A stretch of 64,000 nucleotides of DNA, taken from positions 1,488,001-1,552,000 of the forward strand of contig NZ_CP039292.1 of NCBI RefSeq assembly GCF_004798665.1, written 5' to 3'. Origin of the DNA: Actinomyces procaprae (GTDB lineage: Bacteria > Actinomycetota > Actinomycetes > Actinomycetales > Actinomycetaceae). Within the stretch, counting starts at the first letter, position 1; each line of letters begins with the position of its first letter. The notes beneath the pieces were generated by a model, which saw only the letters and a program-made list of their open reading frames with translations, was not told the DNA's origin and did not search any database. The position numbers and the translations under genes are program-made. This document shows, piece after piece, positions 8,730 to 19,179 of the stretch.

Positions 8730-11228
8730 GTGACCAGGACACATTTCATGACTGCGCCCGCCGCCACAGCCGGAGCCGCGGATACGACCGGGCTGACGGC
8801 GGGCGAGGTAGCCGAGCGCGTGCGCGCCGGACAGACCAACGCCTACCGGGACACCACCTCCCGTTCGGCCGCCGCGATCCTGCGCGCCAACGTCTTCACG
8901 ATCTTCAACGCCATCCTGGGCGCCGCCCTGGTGCTGATCCTGCTGTTCGGCTCCTGGAAGGACGCCCTATTCGGCTTCGTGCTGCTGCTGAACACGGCCA
9001 CCGGCACCATTGCGGAGGTACGCGCCAAGCGGGCCCTGGACCGCCTGTCCGTGCTGGACGCGCCGCGCGCCCACGTGCTGCGCGACGGCGTCGAGCAGGA
9101 CGTGGACGTGGCCGCGGTGGTGCTCGACGACGTGCTGCGGCTGCGCAGCGGCGAGCAGGTACCCGCCGACGCCGTGGTGCTGACCAGCGACAACCTGGAG
9201 CTGGACGAGTCCATCCTCACCGGCGAGTCCGACCCGGTGCGCCCCGACGCCGACGACCGGGTCATGTCCGGCACCACCGTCACCGCAGGCACCGCCCTGG
9301 TACGCACCACCGCGGTCGGCGCCGACGCCTACGCCCGCCGGCTGGCCCGGGAGGCCCGCCGCTACTCGGTGGTCACCTCCGAGCTGCAGGAGGGCACCAA
9401 CCGGGTGCTGCGCTGGATCTCCTGGGTGATCGTGCCCGTGGCGCTGCTCCTGGTGTGGTCGCAGCTGCGGCAGAACGGCGGTGTGGCGCAGGCACTGGCC
9501 TCCGGGCAGTGGCGCGTCGCGCTGGTTGCCGGAATCGCCGGCGTGATCGGCATGGTGCCGCAGGGCCTGGTGCTGCTCACCTCCGTCAACTTCGCCACCG
9601 CCTCCCTGGCCCTGGCCCGCCGCAACGTGCTGGTGCAGGAGCTGCCCGCCGTGGAGGTGCTGGCCCGCGTGGACACCCTGTGCCTGGACAAGACCGGCAC
9701 CATCACCACCGGCGCTATCCGCCTGGAGGAGGTCGCCGGCCCCGACGGCGGCCCCCCGCCCCGGGCGGTGCTGGAGGCCCTGGCCGCCCTCAGCGACGGC
9801 GAGGACCCCAACGCCACCGCCGTCGCCATCGCCCGCGGACTGGTGGACCAGCGGTACCTGGGGGAGCAGGCCGCCGCGGCCGGGGCCCGCGCGGTGGAGG
9901 CCGCCGTGCCCTTCTCCTCACGCCGCAAGTGGTCGGCCGTCCGCTACGACGGCGTCACCTGGGTGCTGGGCGCCCCCGAGATCGTCCTGGCCAGGACTCC
10001 CGGAGCCGAGGCCGCGCTGGCGCGGGTACGCGAGCGCGCCGCCGACGGCGCCCGGGTGGTGGCTCTGGCCCGCTCCGGCGAGTCCTGCGGCACCGGCGCC
10101 GACGACCACCTGCTGCCCGGCGGACTGGAGCCGGCGGCGCTGGTGGTGCTGGCCGAGGAGATTCGCCCCGACGCCGCCCGGACCCTCGACTACTTCCGGC
10201 AGCAGGGCGTAGAGGTGAAGGTGATCTCCGGGGACAACCCGGACACCGTGGCCGCCGTCGCCCGTCGGGCGGGCGTGACCGGCCCGGACGGCGGGGCTCC
10301 GGTCGCCGTCGACGCCCGCACCCTGCCGCAGGAGGCGGACCCGGACGGTCCGGAGGCCGAGCGCCTGGCCGAGGTCCTGGAGGGCGCGAGCGTGCTGGGG
10401 CGGGTGACTCCCGAGCAGAAGTGCGCCTTCGTGCGGGCGCTCAAGTCGCGGGGCCGGGTGGTGGCCATGACCGGCGACGGCGTCAACGACGCCCTCGCCC
10501 TGAAGGACGCCGACCTGGGCATCGCCATGGGCAACGGGGCGCCCGCCACCAAGGCGGTCGCCCGCCTGGTGCTGCTCAAGGGGGAGTTCTCCGCCCTGCC
10601 GGGCGTGGTGGCGCAGGGGCGGCGGGTCATGGCCAACACCGAGCGCATCGCCTCCCTGTTCCTGGCCAAGACCGTCTACGCTTCGCTGATCGCCGTGGTC
10701 GTCTCCCTGACCGCCATCGCCTACCCGTTCCTGCCGCGGCAGCTGACGATCGTGTCCTCGCTGACGATCGGTATCCCGGCCTTCATCCTCGCGCTGGCGC
10801 CCAATAGCCGCCGCTACCGGGCCGGCTTCCTGGGGCGGGTGCTGACCCTGGCGGTGCCGGCCGGGCTGGTGGCCGGCTGCGCCACCCTGGCGGCCCGTAC
10901 CTGGCTGGTGGCCGTGGGGGTTTCGAGCGAGCAGGTGACCACCGGCGCGACCCTGGTGCTGGTGTGCTCCGGACTGTGGCTGCTCACCCTGACGGCCCGG
11001 CCGCTGCTGGGATGGCGACTCGGCCTGGTGGCGGCGATGGCGGGCATCGCGGTGCTGGGCGTGTTCGTGCCCGCCGTGCGCGCCTTCTTCCTGCTGGCCT
11101 GGCCCGCGGCGGGCACCTGGTGGATCATCCTGGCTGTGTCCGCTGCCGCCGTGGCAGGCATTGAGGCGGTATACCTGCTGCGCCCGCGCCTGGTCGCATA
11201 CCTGCACGCCCGGGGCCTGGTGAACTGA
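8730..11228 (+). CDS. P-type cation-transporting ATPase, CtpE-like
   Basis: The product is 832 residues with all core P-type ATPase motifs: ILTGES in the actuator domain, CLDKTGTIT with the phosphorylated Asp at residue 320, and MTGDGVND in the hinge. The membrane motif MVPQGLVLLTSVNFA and the following QELPAVEVLARVD closely resemble mycobacterial CtpE, a Ca2+ importer; substrate here is inferred, not shown. No N-terminal heavy-metal-binding domain is present. GTG at 8730 is preceded by CATGCT-N6, a leaderless signature; ATG at 8748 is the alternative. A 15-bp palindrome (8682-8696, CTGAGAG-C-CTCTCAG) lies upstream and may be an operator. Confidence 0.9.
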   Translation: MTRTHFMTAPAATAGAADTTGLTAGEVAERVRAGQTNAYRDTTSRSAAAILRANVFTIFNAILGAALVLILLFGSWKDALFGFVLLLNTATGTIAEVRAKRALDRLSVLDAPRAHVLRDGVEQDVDVAAVVLDDVLRLRSGEQVPADAVVLTSDNLELDESILTGESDPVRPDADDRVMSGTTVTAGTALVRTTAVGADAYARRLAREARRYSVVTSELQEGTNRVLRWISWVIVPVALLLVWSQLRQNGGVAQALASGQWRVALVAGIAGVIGMVPQGLVLLTSVNFATASLALARRNVLVQELPAVEVLARVDTLCLDKTGTITTGAIRLEEVAGPDGGPPPRAVLEALAALSDGEDPNATAVAIARGLVDQRYLGEQAAAAGARAVEAAVPFSSRRKWSAVRYDGVTWVLGAPEIVLARTPGAEAALARVRERAADGARVVALARSGESCGTGADDHLLPGGLEPAALVVLAEEIRPDAARTLDYFRQQGVEVKVISGDNPDTVAAVARRAGVTGPDGGAPVAVDARTLPQEADPDGPEAERLAEVLEGASVLGRVTPEQKCAFVRALKSRGRVVAMTGDGVNDALALKDADLGIAMGNGAPATKAVARLVLLKGEFSALPGVVAQGRRVMANTERIASLFLAKTVYASLIAVVVSLTAIAYPFLPRQLTIVSSLTIGIPAFILALAPNSRRYRAGFLGRVLTLAVPAGLVAGCATLAARTWLVAVGVSSEQVTTGATLVLVCSGLWLLTLTARPLLGWRLGLVAAMAGIAVLGVFVPAVRAFFLLAWPAAGTWWIILAVSAAAVAGIEAVYLLRPRLVAYLHARGLVN

Positions 11229-11262
11229 GCCGGGCGCGGGCGGTGGGCGTCGGCTCCGGCCC

Positions 11263-11547
11263 TCAGGCCAGGACGCCGATCACCGGGTTCCACTCGTGGG
11301 GGATGCGCTCGGCGATGAAGCCCGCCTGGTTGAAGGGGTCCTCCTCCAGCAGGGCCAGGGCGCCGGCGGCGTCGTCGGCGCGCACCACGATGAGCGCGTC
11401 GTGCGTGCCCACGTAGGGGCCGGCGGCGAGCAGCCGGTCCTGCTCGGCCAGCGCGGCGTTGAAGGCGCGGTGGGTGGGGCGGAGGTCGGCCATGGCCTCG
11501 TCCTGGTCGGTGACGTAGTGGTACTCGACGGCGAAGATCTTGCTCAT
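11263..11547 (-). CDS. YciI-like protein
   Basis: The product is 94 residues, typical for YCII-domain proteins (dimeric ferredoxin-like fold). It shows the family pattern of an N-terminal strand (FAVEYHYV), R-P-x-H (LRPTHRAF), an AGP turn (LLAAGPYVG) and a DPFNQAGFIAE stretch. The biochemical role of these proteins is mostly unknown. It converges on the P-type ATPase gene. On its own strand TAGGCT stands six bases before the ATG, consistent with a leaderless mRNA. Confidence 0.85.
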   Translation of the reverse strand: MSKIFAVEYHYVTDQDEAMADLRPTHRAFNAALAEQDRLLAAGPYVGTHDALIVVRADDAAGALALLEEDPFNQAGFIAERIPHEWNPVIGVLA

Positions 11548-11622
11548 GCCGTCAGCCTAGCCATCCTCCGGCCCGGACGTCGGCCTCCGGGATTCGCGTC
11601 CTCGATCGGCTACGCTCGCGCC

Positions 11623-12420
11623 ATGCTGAGCCGTATTCCGGAGTGGACTATCGAGGCGCCGCAGTCGCCGGTTCCCCGCGAGGTCGTGAAGGTGGGTGGT
11701 CTGCCGCTCGGCTGGCCTGTCGGCAGGGATTGGCCGTTGTGCGCCGAGTGCGGATTGCCGATGTCCTTCCTCCTCCAGGCCGGGGAGTCGGCGCAGTTAC
11801 CTCACATGCCTGCGGATCAGGTCATGTTCGTGTTCAAGTGCGAGCGCGGCAGTGTCTGTGCCTTCTGGGAGCCGGGCACGGGCCGCAACTGCGTTGAGCT
11901 GGTCGGCTTCGGTGAACTGAGTGACATAGCAGTTGCTACGCCCGAGGGCACTCCGGTGTTGCTTGAACTGTGGGCACGGCGGTGGCGCGAGCATGACGAC
12001 GGCGTGGATGCATCCCTGGAGCCCGCGTTCTTCGATGCCCGGCATGACGCTTTGCCGGAAAGTATTGCGTACCCGCACGACTTCAACTTCGCGCTCCAGA
12101 CCAAGGTCGGCGGCCTTCCCTACTGGACGGCGAACGGGACCGTGGCCTTCCGGTACTCCGGCGGCACGGTTCTCACCGAAGGAGGGGACTGGCACTTGGT
12201 ACTCCAGCTCGACACCGCGCTGAAGGTGGTCGATCCCATCGGCGCAGTGCAGGCCTACGCAGACTCGCACCCCGTGGGTCCTGCGCGTGAGGGCGCCGCT
12301 GAGGTCTATCCGGAGGACGGAAGCGTTGAGATCGCGAACTTCTGCCTGGACGGGATCGGCTATGTGCTCGTTGATGGCTCAGCGCAATCTCCGGAGCCGG
12401 TGTTTCTGATCAACCGCTGA
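11623..12420 (+). CDS. DUF1963/YwqG-like protein (tentative)
   Basis: The product is 265 residues, soluble, with no signal sequence. [21 protein letters not shown] and a closing KVGGLPYW...FRYSGG pattern resemble the DUF1963/YwqG fold, where G-G-x-P and P-L-x-F-L-x-Q motifs recur; the assignment is by eye and tentative. The CxxC pair (CAEC) could bind metal. Function unknown. TACGCT lies six bases before the ATG, marking a leaderless start and ruling out the longer upstream frame that runs into the YciI gene. Confidence 0.6.
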   Translation: MLSRIPEWTIEAPQSPVPREVVKVGGLPLGWPVGRDWPLCAECGLPMSFLLQAGESAQLPHMPADQVMFVFKCERGSVCAFWEPGTGRNCVELVGFGELSDIAVATPEGTPVLLELWARRWREHDDGVDASLEPAFFDARHDALPESIAYPHDFNFALQTKVGGLPYWTANGTVAFRYSGGTVLTEGGDWHLVLQLDTALKVVDPIGAVQAYADSHPVGPAREGAAEVYPEDGSVEIANFCLDGIGYVLVDGSAQSPEPVFLINR

Positions 12421-12481
12421 CGGGGCTGGCTTATGGAGCCGTCCGAGCCGCCACATGGCGGGGACGATCCGGAGCTTATCC

Positions 12482-13059
12482 GGCTCTTCCGGTTTGGGGG
12501 TGTGGTGTCTCGGGCTGCGGCAGGAGTGCTGCCGATGTCCTGGGACATGGCATGGGGTGGGGTGGGGTGTCTGGTGCGTCGGCTGGGCGTTAACAACGCT
12601 ACTTAACGTTCTGCTGTATACCTCTGGGGCCTGCAGCAGACGGTTAACTGGCGTTGTTAACGCCGAAGTGGCGTTGCAGATGGCGAAGCGGCGCAGTAGA
12701 CCGGGGGTGGCGCAGCAGACGGTCCCGCTTCCGGGCGCCGGAGCTGTCGGCAGCCAGGTGCAGCCAGGCCTGGCGTTCTGGCGTGGTGAGCCGGCGCAGC
12801 TCACCACGCCAGGCTCATCGCGTCCCTCACCCCGCAAGGCGCCGGCCACCACCACACCCACCAGCACCAAGAGCCAACCCGGATCGCCTGGCGGGGACTG
12901 TTCGAGGACATGGGTCAGCCGACGACGGCGAGGGCGCCCCTGCCCGGCGGACAACGCCCTCGCCAGCCCGACATCGACCTCACCACCCCAACCACAACCA
13001 CCGCAACCCGGACCGAAGCCACCACGCCGGAAGCACCACACCCTCAAACCGGAAGGGCC
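12482..13059. mobile_element. MITE-like element with ISL3-type ends
   Basis: Two inverted repeats bound a 578-bp stretch: the left end at 12482-12507 and the right end at 13034-13059 read GGCYCTTCCGG followed by TTTGRGGGTGTGGTG, agreeing at all but two positions. Ends of this type (GGCTCTTCCG...) are known from ISL3-family insertion sequences of corynebacteria. No transposase frame is inside, so it would be non-autonomous. Internally a 14-bp inverted pair (12586-12599 and 12651-12664, GCGTTAACAACGC type) forms a second hairpin. No clean target duplication is visible. The rest of the 12421-13135 gap holds only the uvrA control region. Confidence 0.6.
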
Positions 13060-13089
13060 AGGTATCAGCGGCACCCCGCCCCACGCGGT

Positions 13090-13103
13090 CGAACGGGTGT
13101 ACG
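13090..13103 (+). promoter_or_regulatory. LexA (SOS) box of uvrA
   Basis: CGAACGGGTGTACG differs at one position from the Gram-positive LexA site CGAACRNRYGTTCG. It lies 33 bases before the uvrA start, over the -35 region of a promoter whose likely -10 is TACACT at 13122-13127. Repression by LexA and induction by DNA damage are the expected consequence. Confidence 0.75.
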
Positions 13104-13135
13104 AAGACGGGGCCTTGGCCCTACACTCTGACCCC

Positions 13136-15988
<2,853 letters not shown>

Positions 15989-16023
15989 CCGGCTCCGCCG
16001 CCCGGGGCTGCTGACCGGCTCCG

Positions 16024-16434
16024 CTAGGTCGTGTTGTGTAAGTCGCTGGTGCTGGTGGGGCGGTGCTGGTGATGTGGGTGGTGGCCTGGTAGCGGATGGG
16101 GAGTTCGTCGCAGCTGGTGGCTACCGGGCTCCAGTTTGAGTGGGCTGCGTGCGCCCGTCGAGGGGGCGAGTGGGTCTTTGCACCGCCCCGGTTGGACCGC
16201 CCAAGCCCCGATGGACCGCTTGCGCCCCGTTGGACCGCTTGCGCCCCGTTGGACCGCTTACTTCCCGTTGGACCGCTGTAACCGGTGGCTACGGCGGTCC
16301 AACGGTGGGACAGGGGTCCAACGGTGGGACAGGGATCCAACGGTGGGACAGGGGTCCAACGGTGGGACAGGGGTCCAACTGGCAGGCTCAACAGCCACAC
16401 ACCTCCGCCCAAGCACTTACACAACAGGACCTAG
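16024..16434. mobile_element. MITE-like element with two head-to-head 19-bp repeat arrays
   Basis: A 411-bp stretch is bounded by 20-bp inverted repeats matching at 19 positions (CTAGGTC[G/C]TGTTGTGTAAGT at 16024-16043 and its complement at 16415-16434). Inside, five units of 19-20 bp containing GTTGGACCGC (16185-16280) face nearly five 19-bp units of GGTCCAACGGTGGGACAGG (16296-16386). There is no transposase. CTAG at each border could be a 4-bp target duplication, but it is palindromic, so this is unproven. The ends recall IS256-type termini only weakly. Confidence 0.6.
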
Positions 16435-16440
16435 TCCCGG

Positions 16441-16640
16441 GCAGCGCGCTCCGGCCGGGGCCTAGGGCCGTAGGGGGCGAGCGCCTCCCGCAGGCGCACC
16501 AGCAGCTCCCGCAGGCGCTCGGGCCACGTGCCGGCGCAGGCCGTCCTGGGCCAGGAATCGGGTCATCGCGTCCTGCACGATCCCGGACACGGGCACGCAC
16601 AGCGGACGCATCCGCTCCAGCAGCGGCGCGGGCGCGTCGT
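16441..16640 (-). pseudogene. Remnant of a MocR/PdxR-like regulator (C-terminal end)
   Basis: On the minus strand the frame reads RPLCVPVSGIVQDAM, TRFLAQDGLRRHVAR and, after a one-base shift, LRELLVRLREALAPYG. This resembles the end of the aminotransferase domain of MocR-type regulators, where a helix with F-L-x-x-G-x-x-x-R-H-x-R-x-x-R precedes the final strand. PdxR, a MocR protein, is usually divergent from pdxS-pdxT, and a PdxT fragment lies next to it here. Fragment, frameshifted, no start. Assignment is tentative. Confidence 0.4.
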
Positions 16641-16740
16641 CGGCGTCGAGCAGGGGGAGGGGGAGCAGCGGATCATCGGCGTCTCCTTCCACCCCGAGCT
16701 CACCGGGGATACGACGATCCACCGCGACCTGCCGGACTGA
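16620..16740 (+). pseudogene. pdxT: Remnant of pdxT (C-terminal end)
   Basis: The plus strand encodes GRVVGVEQ, then RIIGVSFHPELTGDTTIHRD and a stop. SFHPELTGD with a following x-x-I/V-H is the C-terminal signature of PdxT, the glutaminase subunit of pyridoxal 5'-phosphate synthase; the His and Glu of FHPEL belong to its catalytic triad. Nothing upstream encodes the rest of PdxT (the Cys nucleophile domain) or PdxS. The frame instead runs into the antisense of the PdxR-like remnant, so this is a deletion scar and cannot be functional. Confidence 0.7.
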
Positions 16741-19108
16741 GGCCGCCGGCGGAGTCGGCTCCGATCGCGCCGTGCTCCGCCTGCTCCTGCGCGAAGTGGT
16801 TGTATGCGAGCGACAGCCCGAAGCACACGACGCCGGCGACCATGAGCGCCAGGATCCGCGACAGCGAGTTCTGTCCGGCCAGGTCCACCACGGCCAGCTT
16901 GAACACCACCAGCAGTACCAGGGTGAGCCCGTAGTGGCGCAGTGTGGTGGCGCGCAGCCGGAATCCGATGACGATGCAGGCGGCACCGGTCGCCAGCACC
17001 ACACCGGTGACCAGCAGAGAAGCTGCGGACGCGCCGGTGAGGATCATCACCGACCACCACAGGGCGAGGCTCTGTGACACGGCGATAGTCAAGGCGACGC
17101 CGGTGCTCCGCAGCCAGGGCAGCAGCATGCGTCCGCCCACGATCACCAGTGCCAGTGCGATGCCCAACAGCGGTGCCTCCAGCAGTGCGGAGCCCAGGGA
17201 GCCGGCCCGCAGCAGTACTGCTGCGGCGAGCGCCGTCAGCAGGGTGTCTCCAAGCCAGGCCGACGGCGGCGGGGTGGAGCGGAGCGGAGTATGCAGGTCG
17301 ACGGCGCCCTCCAGGCGGCCGGCCCGCCCACCGGACAGCAGGGAACGGGGAGAGCACCTGGCGGTGAACAGGCCCAGGCCCGTCAGCCCCAGCGCCGCCG
17401 CACCCGCGAGCAGCGGTGCCGGCATCCGGTCCGCTTGTCCTCCGCCGTTGCGCGCTAGCAGGACATCCAGCACCCAGGGGAGGATCAGCACCAGGTCGGC
17501 GGCGAGCACCCAGGTCGCGCCCGCGAGCCACGTCGCCCGATCAGCGGACTCCCCGGACTGCGGGGGCGGCGGTGCCAGCAGCGCCTCCAGCAGCACGGTG
17601 AGGGCGACGGCCGTCAGCACCGCCAGCAGGGTCAGTAGCAGTGTGCTGCGGGCGGGGGCGAGCCCAGCCACCAGCGCGGCCACTCCCATAATCGGCAGCA
17701 ACAGTACGGGGGCGCTGTAGCCGAGGCGCACCACGGGAATGGCGGCCAGGCCCACGGCCGCCACCGCCGGCAGCAGCAGGTCCGTGCTCACGGCGAAGAC
17801 CGCCCCGGCGACGCCGACCACCGTCCCCAGATTCACCGGCGCGACGGCGCGCAACCACACCGGTGTCTTGGCCCGGGGCAGCAGCACCGCCGTGGAAACA
17901 CATGCCAGAGCCAGGAAGATCACGGATATGCCGTTGCGGGCAGATGCGCTCACGTTTTGGGCGTATCCGAGCTGGAGCACGGCCAGCGCCTGGACGATCC
18001 CGACGGCTGCCCACTCGTACATGACAGCGCTGCCCGCCCCTGCCACGGCCAGCAGGCGCGTCGAGTGGTGCGCCTGTACCAGAAGTACCGCGCAGGGCAC
18101 GGTCAGCAGCACGATCCCCGACTGCGGCTGGGCGAGCAGCCGTTGGGAAGGACCGATCAGCAGCACGGTCGCGGTCACCACCATGGAGGTGCTCGGTAAC
18201 CATGGTGCCAACCGCATGCCCGAAGTGAACCGGGGTGCCGCTGCCGCCACGGCCGCCAGGGCGACGACGTAGAAGTCGATCAGCATCCAGGTCAGCGGGG
18301 CCTGGGCCGGGTGGGCGGCCACCTGCGAGGCGGCGAACCCGATGGTGACCATTGCCCCCAGCGTGGAGACGACCGCGGTGAAGAACTGGCCGGTGGCGCA
18401 GGAGACCAGCAGCAGCACGAATGCCCAGACGACCATGAGCATGAAGGCGGCGGTGCTGGGCAGGCCGGCAGTCAGCGCCGCACCAATGATGGCGATGAAG
18501 CCGAGCGCGCCGCCCGTGCCGGTGAGAGTGGCGGCCGCCACCTGCTGCTGCTGACGCCTTCTGGCAAGGATCATGCCCGAGCCGACCATGGCGATGGCGA
18601 TGACACCCAGCGTCCCGACCTTGGCGGCGTCGGGGATCCGATCCCAGACCAGGGCGATCAGGCTCACTGCGGCGGATACGACAAGGAACGCCGCCGCCCC
18701 GGACAGCACATAACGGCCGATGTTCTCCTCCTGGCGGCGCTGCTGCTGGGGCTGGTGCTGCCGGGCGGCGAACGCGTCGGCGCCGACGGGTGTCTGCGGC
18801 TGGGGCACTGCTGGGACTACTGGGGGCCTCACGGAGGGTACGGGCACGGCGGGCACGGCTGGGGTAGGCCGGACGGGCACGGCGGGCACGGCTGGGGTAG
18901 GCCGGACGGGCACGGCTGGGGTAGGCCGGACGGGCACGGCGGGCACCGGATTGGACGAACGCGTCCTTGAGGCGCTTGGCGCCGGGACCGTCGCTCTGGG
19001 CGCCTGGACCTCGTCCGGCGCCAGCCGAGCCGCCACCCAGTCGAGCTTGCGCTCCAAGGTGGCCAGGCGCTCAACGACCTCATCAAGCTGCTCGCTGCTG
19101 GAATACAT
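16700..19108 (-). CDS. DUF2339 polytopic membrane protein
   Basis: The product is 802 residues. A short N-terminal coiled coil (LDEVVERLATLERKLDWVAARL) is followed by a proline-rich linker with tandem PAVPVRPT repeats (about residues 55-95), then GRYVLSGAAAFLVVSAAVSL and about twenty membrane helices, the DUF2339 layout. Function is unknown. It is a paralogue of the gene just upstream. GATTCT lies six bases before the ATG, so it may have its own leaderless transcript despite the 71-base spacing from its neighbour. The last residues (after about QEQAEHG) read antisense through the PdxT remnant, so the original stop seems to be lost. Confidence 0.85.
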   Translation of the reverse strand: MYSSSEQLDEVVERLATLERKLDWVAARLAPDEVQAPRATVPAPSASRTRSSNPVPAVPVRPTPAVPVRPTPAVPAVPVRPTPAVPAVPVPSVRPPVVPAVPQPQTPVGADAFAARQHQPQQQRRQEENIGRYVLSGAAAFLVVSAAVSLIALVWDRIPDAAKVGTLGVIAIAMVGSGMILARRRQQQQVAAATLTGTGGALGFIAIIGAALTAGLPSTAAFMLMVVWAFVLLLVSCATGQFFTAVVSTLGAMVTIGFAASQVAAHPAQAPLTWMLIDFYVVALAAVAAAAPRFTSGMRLAPWLPSTSMVVTATVLLIGPSQRLLAQPQSGIVLLTVPCAVLLVQAHHSTRLLAVAGAGSAVMYEWAAVGIVQALAVLQLGYAQNVSASARNGISVIFLALACVSTAVLLPRAKTPVWLRAVAPVNLGTVVGVAGAVFAVSTDLLLPAVAAVGLAAIPVVRLGYSAPVLLLPIMGVAALVAGLAPARSTLLLTLLAVLTAVALTVLLEALLAPPPPQSGESADRATWLAGATWVLAADLVLILPWVLDVLLARNGGGQADRMPAPLLAGAAALGLTGLGLFTARCSPRSLLSGGRAGRLEGAVDLHTPLRSTPPPSAWLGDTLLTALAAAVLLRAGSLGSALLEAPLLGIALALVIVGGRMLLPWLRSTGVALTIAVSQSLALWWSVMILTGASAASLLVTGVVLATGAACIVIGFRLRATTLRHYGLTLVLLVVFKLAVVDLAGQNSLSRILALMVAGVVCFGLSLAYNHFAQEQAEHGAIGADSAGGLSPAGRGGSSYPR

Positions 19109-19179
19109 GCTTCAAGAATCGCGGAGCGCCGTAACGAAGTCACGTCACCGGGGTGGGGAGGACTCCCCGTCGGAGGCTC

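Noticed and set aside
12455..13135. Long open frame before uvrA that would add 227 residues
   Set aside because: It passes through the MITE-like element, has repeat-like, Pro/Thr-rich translation and no family match; the conserved UvrA start and the promoter with LexA box lie at its end.
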